NCBI RefSeq assembly: GCF_032362555.1
Contig: NC_083527.1
Coordinates: 5,952,001-6,016,000, forward strand
DNA from: Amyelois transitella
Lineage: Eukaryota; Arthropoda; Insecta; Lepidoptera; Pyralidae
Length of the DNA stretch: 64,000 nt
Direction of reading: 5' to 3'
The position numbers and the translations under genes are program-made. The notes under the pieces were generated by a model. That model saw nothing but the letters and a program-made list of their open reading frames with translations. It was not told where the DNA came from and made no database searches. Position 1 is the stretch's first letter; each line of letters begins with the position of its first letter. This document shows positions 61,601-64,000 of this stretch, piece after piece.

Positions 61601-63817
61601 AACCCTATCAATCCCGCGGGAACTCCGGGATAAAAAGTATGCCTATATGTTATTCTGGGTCTTCAGCTACCTACACACCAAATTTCATCGTAATCGGTTC
61701 AGTAGTTTTTGTGTGAAAGAGTAACAAACATCCATACTCACAAACTTTGGCTCAGTTTACAGGGGATATAGACGTGACTAATATGTATGTATGCATGTAT
61801 ATAGTTATGACTTTGTATTGCCGACAAAATTATCACGCTTATTTTTATAGAGTACAAAACATTAATTTAAACTCTCTTTTAAACGGTTTATTTTTTTTAG
61901 TCCTCAAAAGCGGAGAAATGTTTTTTTTTTAATCAGTCACTTGTCTTAAAGCTGGATAGACTAGCAAATAATTGCATTTGTTTCATATTTGATTTACGAA
62001 AATATGATCATGTCTCCTCTTTTCGTTCTCAGCTTGGTTGGCTGCCTATTCCTTTTCGTCGCAAAGCTAGAATCCTTTCCATGCTGTATACTATTCTCAA
62101 CGACCCTTTCGCTCCAGATTATCTTAAATCGAAGTTCCCACTTTTAAGCGTTACCCACGCTCGATCCCTTCGCTCTTCTGATAACCTTCTTCTGGCCACT
62201 CCTGCCCACCGCTTTGGATTCATGTCGAATTCATTCCAGGTACAAGCCATTCGACTGTGGAATTCCCTTCCTGAATCTATTCGGAAAGCGCCTAATAGAT
62301 TTGCATTCAGGGAGCAAGTCCATAAACATCTTTTTGACCAGTAGTATTATTTTTTTTTAAACTCTACACAATCATCCAACTTATGTAGTAAATGTATGTT
62401 TATTTATATACTGTATATATTTCTCGTCAAACTTATATATGTAAACTATATTATATGTAAGTATATAAGGCATTCTATTATTCATATTTTTCTTATTATT
62501 ATTATATATATTTTTTTACACTCATTGCACCACCCGTACGTCCATCTCAGTTTGGTCCAAAGGTTCGACTGGCAGAGAATGCCTTGTGGCATTAAGTCCA
62601 CCTGTTGTACATTTTCGTGCATAAAGTTTAAATAAATAAATAAATGTTGGTTTTACCAGCCCCACACATTTTGTTTGTTCCACGCAATATAAACTGTTTT
62701 ACCGACACAGTATGTTGTTTTATCGACAACACAGTTCTGTTTTATCGACACCAACCTGAGCTTTTTCCTTCAGTTTCTCAGTATCGATGAACCACTGCTG
62801 GCTAGCTCTCAGTATGACCGGTTGTTTAGTACGCCAGTCCAGCGGGTACGAATGTACGTACACTCCGCGGCGAATCACCGAGTCGCCTAGTCGAGATATT
62901 ACTATTTCTTGGCCTGCGAAGAAGAAATTGACGGAAAGGTTCATAATAAAATATATGTCTGTGACACCGGAGGTCCCGGGTTCGAATGCATCCGGCCAGG
63001 GCATGATAAAAAAACGAACTATTTCTAATTGTCCAGGGTCTTGAATGTTTGATCATCTTTATAAGTAATTTTTTATAAAATATTGTATCGTTATTTTCTC
63101 GTAACACAAGTCTCGAACTAACTTCGAGACTAACTCAATCTAAGTAATTTGTGCCGTATATTATTTATTTTTTAATATATATATACTTAAATTGAATACC
63201 TTTAGAAAGCACTGGAAGACCATTGAGTTCTTCATCTAGATTACTATAACAGCCTTCTTCGTCCACATTGCATTCCTGCAATAAAAAAAATTGTTAATGA
63301 GAGAAATAAATAAATAAAAAAATAAATAAATTGAGATTCATATGAATTCGTGCGTATGGTAGGTATTATTATCAAGTATATTATATACATATATATCTTG
63401 TTGGGTGGACTGAGACAACAGTCTTGAAAAGACTGAAAGCCATGTTCAACTATATGACTTAAAGATCGAATTGAGAGTCAAATAGTGGCAGGTTGTTAGC
63501 CCGTCGCCTACAAGAACAATTTCAACTTTATTTAATTTTGCCTTAATCGCCTTTAACGACATCCGTAGAAAAGATAGGGAGTGGCCCTATTCTTTAGTGG
63601 CGGGAACGACACGGCACGAACAAAAGAGAGAATATAGATAATATACACACCACAGTCATATTATTCTTCAGCGCCACTAGAAAATCTTCGGGGCCGTGCG
63701 CGGGCGCAGTGTGTACCAAACCAGTGCCTTTATCGTCTTTTACGTGTTCAGCTTCCAAGAATGGTAGTGTTTCTTTTAACAGTTTGTTGTAGTACTTCGT
63801 ATTTGACAGCAGGTGAC
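43629..63817 (-). CDS. IARS2: Mitochondrial isoleucyl-tRNA synthetase, 3' part (8 exons)
   Basis: Exons in transcript order: 63817-63651, 63275-63200, 62913-62756, 61460-61294, 60482-60344, 59761-59607, 45435-45292, 44487-43629. They join in frame to 621 codons including the stop; the N-terminal third lies beyond the window. The enzyme charges mitochondrial tRNA-Ile and edits misacylated valine. In order: the editing-domain motif [16 protein letters not shown], then DYPLDWRT-type catalytic sequence ([20 protein letters not shown]), [40 protein letters not shown], the class I signature [20 protein letters not shown], an anticodon-binding helical domain, and a C-terminal zinc finger ([19 protein letters not shown]). 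The KMSKS exon is separated from the previous exon by a 14-kb intron that holds another gene. The mitochondrial rather than cytosolic assignment rests on the bacterial-type zinc finger and motif wording. Confidence 0.92.
44780..44975 (-). mobile_element. SINE-B relic
   Basis: Intron between the last two synthetase exons. GGTTGCATCTTCACCACTCT, TTGACCATGGATCCTGAATT and TGAATGTGCGGTTTCCCTC. Confidence 0.6.
44980..45240 (-). mobile_element. GTGG element, full length
   Basis: Ends about 50 bases from the donor of the KMSKS exon of the synthetase gene. Confidence 0.8.
45585..45700 (+). repeat. Helitron-like fragment ending in a perfect 24-bp inverted repeat
   Basis: GTCTGTCTGTTTGTATGTTT and CTCATCTCCGGAACTACTGA are typical repeat words. 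Arms 45647-45670 and 45675-45698 (ACTTGAATGAAACTTTGTTG...) are exact reverse complements with TATG between them. Confidence 0.75.
46017..46246 (-). mobile_element. SINE-A, full length
   Basis: Minus strand, with the B-box at GGGATTCGAACCCGGGACC and the head CGCCACAGAGGCC. Confidence 0.85.
46462..46732 (-). mobile_element. GTGG element, full length
   Basis: ACATACTTACATACATATCA to TGGTGCCGGGATCCACGCG. Confidence 0.75.
46735..46885 (+). mobile_element. GTGG element, 3' half
   Basis: From CTACCAACCAATAGTCACTA to GATATAGACGTCCTGATATA. Confidence 0.5.
47245..47380. mobile_element. CGCG palindromic MITE, best complete copy
   Basis: Left arm GCGCGACGCCGTTTTCATCG and right arm TCGCGCGATAAAGACGGCAT are imperfect reverse complements. 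The palindrome spans about 115 bases with its centre near AATTATGTCGTGAAACG. No frame and no obvious target duplication were found. Confidence 0.7.
47860..48079 (+). promoter_or_regulatory. CpG-rich promoter region of the Mpv17-like gene
   Basis: A dense CpG patch (GGCACGTCGCGCGCACGTGT, GACGCGTCTCGCTC) lies 150-200 bases before the ATG in an otherwise AT-rich area. It includes a palindromic CACGTG at 47893-47898. No TATA box is obvious, which fits a housekeeping promoter. Confidence 0.5.
48080..55675 (+). CDS. Mpv17/PMP22-family membrane protein
   Basis: Exons 48080-48206, 49499-49632, 51218-51349 and 55490-55675 join in frame to 192 residues, the usual length of this family. Members are four-helix channel-like proteins of the mitochondrial inner membrane or the peroxisome. 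Exon 1 has [20 protein letters not shown] (first helix). Exon 2 has [13 protein letters not shown] and [12 protein letters not shown] (second helix). Exon 3 has [17 protein letters not shown] (third). Exon 4 has the family signature [20 protein letters not shown] and [11 protein letters not shown] (fourth helix). The C-terminus is Lys-rich. The gene lies wholly inside a 14-kb intron of the minus-strand synthetase gene. Which paralog it is (Mpv17, Mpv17-like 2 or PMP22) cannot be settled by eye. Repeat copies fill its introns but leave the splice sites intact. Confidence 0.9.
48295..48558 (+). mobile_element. GTGG element (intron 1 of the Mpv17-like gene)
   Basis: 5' end worn (TTGTTTCCGGCACTAATA); full 3' end with tail. 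Confidence 0.75.
49072..49130 (+). mobile_element. SINE-A 3' tail
   Basis: ACATAAGTTTCGAACTTAGT to AATTTGTCCCGTATATATT. Confidence 0.6.
49138..49388 (-). mobile_element. GTGG element, full length
   Basis: CATATAATCACGTCTACATC to TATTGGTGCCGTGAACACGG. Confidence 0.75.
49408..49475 (-). mobile_element. RTE 3' stub before exon 2 of the Mpv17-like gene
   Basis: Only the tail and the segment AATCACGCCTCTTTCCCGG...CTTTCC; ends 24 bases before the splice acceptor. Confidence 0.6.
49657..49885 (+). mobile_element. GTGG element after exon 2
   Basis: Inserted into the first copy of the duplicated exon 2 segment, 25 bases after the donor. Lacks the AGCTGAACGTGGCC section. Confidence 0.75.
49886..50165 (+). 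pseudogene. Dead tandem copy of Mpv17-like exon 2
   Basis: 49990-50091 repeats the second half of exon 2 almost exactly (TACAGCTGGCTGACCATAGC, AATGTGGCCAGGGACTTCA) and ends in a good donor GGTGAGTGT. In the exon frame the Arg codon of TLRVG is now TGA. The flanks GTTCCTTTGGGAATGAGGTG and GAGTTCCCTCAGCCGACAAG stand on both sides (49887 on and 50099 on), so the whole segment of about 212 bases was duplicated. Confidence 0.85.
50162..50232 (+). mobile_element. SINE-A 3' tail
   Basis: ATTATTATAAAATATAGTAT to ACTTACTTCGAGGCTAAGG. Confidence 0.65.
50233..50498 (+). mobile_element. GTGG element, full length
   Basis: CTTCCGTGTAGTTCCCGGC to the TATG-type tail. Confidence 0.8.
50500..50650 (+). mobile_element. 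Palindromic MITE fragment and RTE 3' stub
   Basis: 50500-50550 holds GTGAAACGGGACGGAACTAT and CGCGACAAAAACG. 50590-50648 is the last part of an RTE (GCCTACCCCTCCGGGAAAGA, then the TATG tail). Confidence 0.55.
50946..51180 (-). mobile_element. Two GTGG elements, both incomplete
   Basis: 50946-51098 lacks its end section. 51100-51180 has tail and hairpins, then jumps to CAAGAGGAATCCCAAATG. Confidence 0.6.
51712..51768 (+). mobile_element. GTGG element 3' stub
   Basis: TGGCTTAGTCTATCCCGCAA to a TATG tail. Confidence 0.55.
52100..52390 (-). mobile_element. GTGG element with a small inverted end
   Basis: 52136-52388 is a full minus-strand copy. Just before it, TGATGATTATATGTTTGTAT and AGCATACAAACATATAATCA form an inverted repeat across GCTAGCTA. 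Confidence 0.7.
52430..52575 (+). mobile_element. GTGG element, 3' half
   Basis: TTCAAGGCGATGGGCTAGCA to AAGGGATAAAGGCGCGATAC; no tail, cut by the SINE that follows. Confidence 0.6.
52576..52812 (+). mobile_element. SINE-A, full length
   Basis: Head GGCCTCTGTGGCGCAGCGGT, B-box intact, ends CCCGTATATATTTATTTA. Confidence 0.85.
53013..53301 (+). mobile_element. GTGG element with internal inverted duplication
   Basis: Full length. At the middle, 29 bases (53130-53158) and their exact reverse complement (53164-53192) are separated by CCCAA. Confidence 0.85.
53130..53192. repeat. Perfect inverted repeat, 29-bp arms
   Basis: TTGAGATTCAAATAGTGACA...GCTAG and its exact reverse complement, 5-nt loop. 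Confidence 0.95.
53302..53536 (-). mobile_element. GTGG element, diverged, head to tail with the previous one
   Basis: CCTCGCGGGGCGGACAGAGC to AAGTGCCGGGAACCACACGG. More diverged than its neighbour. Confidence 0.65.
53925..54110 (-). mobile_element. GTGG element, 5' end missing
   Basis: CATACATACATATAGTCACG to TGCCTATCCCTTAGTCGTC. Confidence 0.7.
54290..54440 (-). mobile_element. SINE-B fragment
   Basis: TTTGCCTGAATGTTTCATCA and ACCGTAAGAGCATCGGTTAG. Confidence 0.5.
54442..54595 (-). mobile_element. RTE 3' fragment
   Basis: ACATACATACATAAAATCAC to GGCGGTTTCGGGTACTCTTG. Confidence 0.7.
54925..55195 (-). mobile_element. 3' end of the CR1-like LINE family
   Basis: Same order as 15945-16200: TTCATAATTATCAGATATTA, GGACGTCAAATAAATTGCTT, ACCGCTTCCAAAGCGTCAGT, CAACTTCACAATTATCC. 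A 5'-truncated copy that never carried an ORF. Confidence 0.75.
55210..55275 (+). mobile_element. GTGG element, central fragment
   Basis: Central words of the element (AAACTTGAAATTC, then GCGATGGGCTAACAACCTG) run into the duplicated 3' part that follows. Confidence 0.55.
55276..55487 (+). repeat. 105-bp tandem duplication before exon 4 of the Mpv17-like gene
   Basis: 55276-55380 and 55381-55487 are nearly identical: both start GGCCTTTCAGTCTTTCCATG and end in ACAATTGGAAAA(A)TATAAATT. Only about three differences are seen. The unit is the 3' part of a GTGG element plus intron sequence. The second copy ends at the true splice acceptor. Confidence 0.92.
55676..56985 (+). other. 3' UTR and AT-rich intron sequence
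   Basis: Follows the Mpv17-like stop codon. No repeat family or second gene is recognisable. A TATGACGACATGACATGATG run lies near 56645. The poly-A site of the gene is not certain. Confidence 0.4.
56990..57180 (-). mobile_element. RTE 3' fragment, old
   Basis: CATAAAATCACGCGTCTTTC to TTGATCAAGTTACGTTCGTC, with several indels. Confidence 0.65.
57181..57604. other. AT-rich synthetase intron sequence
   Basis: Nothing recognisable. Confidence 0.35.
57605..57735 (+). mobile_element. LINE 3' UTR fragment
   Basis: GGTTGACTGGAAGAAATCCC, GGGATAAGTCCGCCCTTGTA and CAATAAAGAATTTAC, then (AAAC)n. Very similar words end the LINE at 38700-38871. Confidence 0.65.
57736..58300. other. AT-rich synthetase intron sequence
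   Basis: No frame with coding character, no repeat recognised. Confidence 0.35.
58305..58415 (+). mobile_element. GTGG element, 3' half
   Basis: CCTTTTTAGGCGATGGGGTA to a short TATG end; the hairpin section is deleted. Confidence 0.6.
58416..59200. other. AT-rich synthetase intron sequence
   Basis: Nothing recognisable beyond poly-T and poly-A runs. Confidence 0.35.
59205..59575. mobile_element. SINE-B relic joined to a GTGG 3' half
   Basis: 59205-59405 is SINE-B on the minus strand (CAGATTACATCCTCACCCCT, TTTGACCATGGAGCCTGGAT). 59400-59570 is the 3' half of a GTGG element on the plus strand, ending about 30 bases from the WFDSG exon of the synthetase gene. Confidence 0.65.
59806..60030 (+). 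mobile_element. RTE 3' fragment cut short
   Basis: Encodes [13 protein letters not shown], then [20 protein letters not shown]. It stops at GAAGTATGC, before the usual tail. Confidence 0.75.
60055..60292 (+). mobile_element. SINE-A, full length
   Basis: Head GGCCTCTGTGGCGCAGCGGT, B-box GGTTCGAATCTC with one change, tail TATTTATTTATT. Lies about 50 bases from the next synthetase exon. Confidence 0.85.
60593..60857 (+). mobile_element. GTGG element with long flanking direct repeats
   Basis: Full length. GGGAATAAATAGTGTAGTAA...TTTAGTT (60560-60592) before it and a slightly changed version (60858-60887) after it form a target-site duplication of about 30 bases, as expected for target-primed insertion. 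Confidence 0.85.
61088..61130 (-). mobile_element. Helitron-like end
   Basis: ACTAGCTGTGCCCGCGACTT and CGTCCGCGTGGAATAG. Confidence 0.5.
61566..61752 (-). mobile_element. Helitron-like element
   Basis: ACTAGAGGCCGCCCGCGACT to ACATCCATACTCACAAACTT, same order as 29005-29240. Confidence 0.6.
61945..62645 (+). mobile_element. LINE 3' end (C-terminus of reverse transcriptase ORF plus UTR)
   Basis: An open frame to the stop at 62342-62344 reads [20 protein letters not shown], then [20 protein letters not shown]. This matches the C-terminal layout of the LINE at 37231-38601 (LRKYDHISSFRAQLKWLP) but is clearly another family member. A 3' UTR and an AAATAAATAAAT tail follow. It is 5'-truncated in a synthetase intron. 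Confidence 0.8.
62955..63165 (+). mobile_element. SINE-A, head truncated, filling a short synthetase intron
   Basis: Starts at TGTCTGTGACACCGGAGG. The B-box is followed by GCAT where other copies have CCC. It occupies about 210 of the 286 bases between exons 63200 and 62913. Confidence 0.8.
63380..63622 (-). mobile_element. GTGG element, diverged
   Basis: TATATACATATATATCTTGT to AGTGGCGGGAACGACACGGC; lies 30 bases from the editing-domain exon of the synthetase gene. Confidence 0.65.
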
Positions 63818-64000
63818 CTAGAAAAGTATAATAAAAATTAAGTCTCATTTCAATTCCATATTAAAGGTTTGTGTACTTGAATTTTTATTGCCAATGAATA
63901 TTGATCATTTAGAACTTAATTGAGCCTTAAGGTCCATCAGAAAAATGTGTGTTGTTAAAATGGACGACACAAAAAGTTTAAAAACTCTTCTTCTCCCTCC
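63818..64000 (-). other. Synthetase intron, runs out of the window
   Basis: Begins with the acceptor of the editing-domain exon (reverse of CTAGAAAAGTATAATAAAA). No further exon is seen before the window ends. Confidence 0.5.

Noticed and set aside
62720-63004. Separate small protein on the minus strand
   Set aside because: Most of it is a synthetase exon (62913-62756); the N-terminal part is SINE sequence.
4146-63622. CRISPR-like array from the regularly recurring CATACATACATA words
   Set aside because: These are TATG tails of eukaryotic retroelements at irregular distances on both strands. The genome is an insect's.
1-64000. A previously undescribed defence, toxin or biosynthetic system
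   Set aside because: No cluster of unknown genes acting together is visible. The window holds lipases, a tRNA synthetase, an Mpv17-type protein, one small unknown gene and mobile elements.

Overview
This is a nuclear genomic window from a lepidopteran insect (moth or butterfly). The basis is intron-split genes with GT-AG junctions, three related secreted lipase genes in tandem, and a very dense load of short mobile elements of lepidopteran type: tRNA-headed SINEs, RTE tails ending in TATG repeats, Helitron-like ends with a CCGCGACTTCGTCCGCG core, CR1/Jockey-type LINEs and MITEs. Nothing prokaryotic or viral was seen. I cannot name the species.

Region 1 (1-25450) is a lipase cluster. The window opens with the last exon of one diverged lipase (53-110). 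Three complete eight-exon genes follow (3265-8445, 9533-14388, 19923-24564). Each splices without a break to a 292-residue protein with a signal peptide and an intact Ser142/Asp166/His226 triad. Exon lengths are identical in all three (46, 61, 149, 87, 147, 193, 138 and 58 nt). A TATA box and a GATA motif are conserved upstream of each start. Copies 2 and 3 share old insertions in their introns, so they separated later than copy 1. Each copy also has private insertions: an RTE in copy 1, a LINE tail in copy 2, and a 3.4-kb LINE, a SINE and a short element in copy 3.

Region 2 (25450-43600) is gene-poor. It holds one unrecognised four-exon gene for a small, very basic protein (29769-36127), a frameshifted LINE directly after it (about 36150-38871), a hAT-type MITE with an 8-bp target duplication, and many repeat copies.

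Region 3 (43600-64000) is the 3' part of a mitochondrial isoleucyl-tRNA synthetase gene on the minus strand. Eight exons are visible, from the editing domain through the WFDSG and KMSKS catalytic motifs to the C-terminal zinc finger; the 5' end lies beyond the window. Its 14-kb intron between 45435 and 59607 contains a complete Mpv17/PMP22-family membrane protein gene on the opposite strand (48080-55675). That nested gene carries a dead tandem copy of its exon 2 and a young 105-bp tandem duplication ending at its last splice acceptor.

More than forty copies or fragments of one roughly 270-bp element (called the GTGG element here, from its start GTGCCGTGTGG) are spread over the window on both strands. 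It ends in the same TATG-repeat tail as the local RTE elements and has two hairpins near its 3' end, so it looks like an RTE-mobilised SINE-like family. All exon coordinates were read by eye from splice signals and reading frame; no alignment or database search was run, and repeat boundaries are approximate to several bases.
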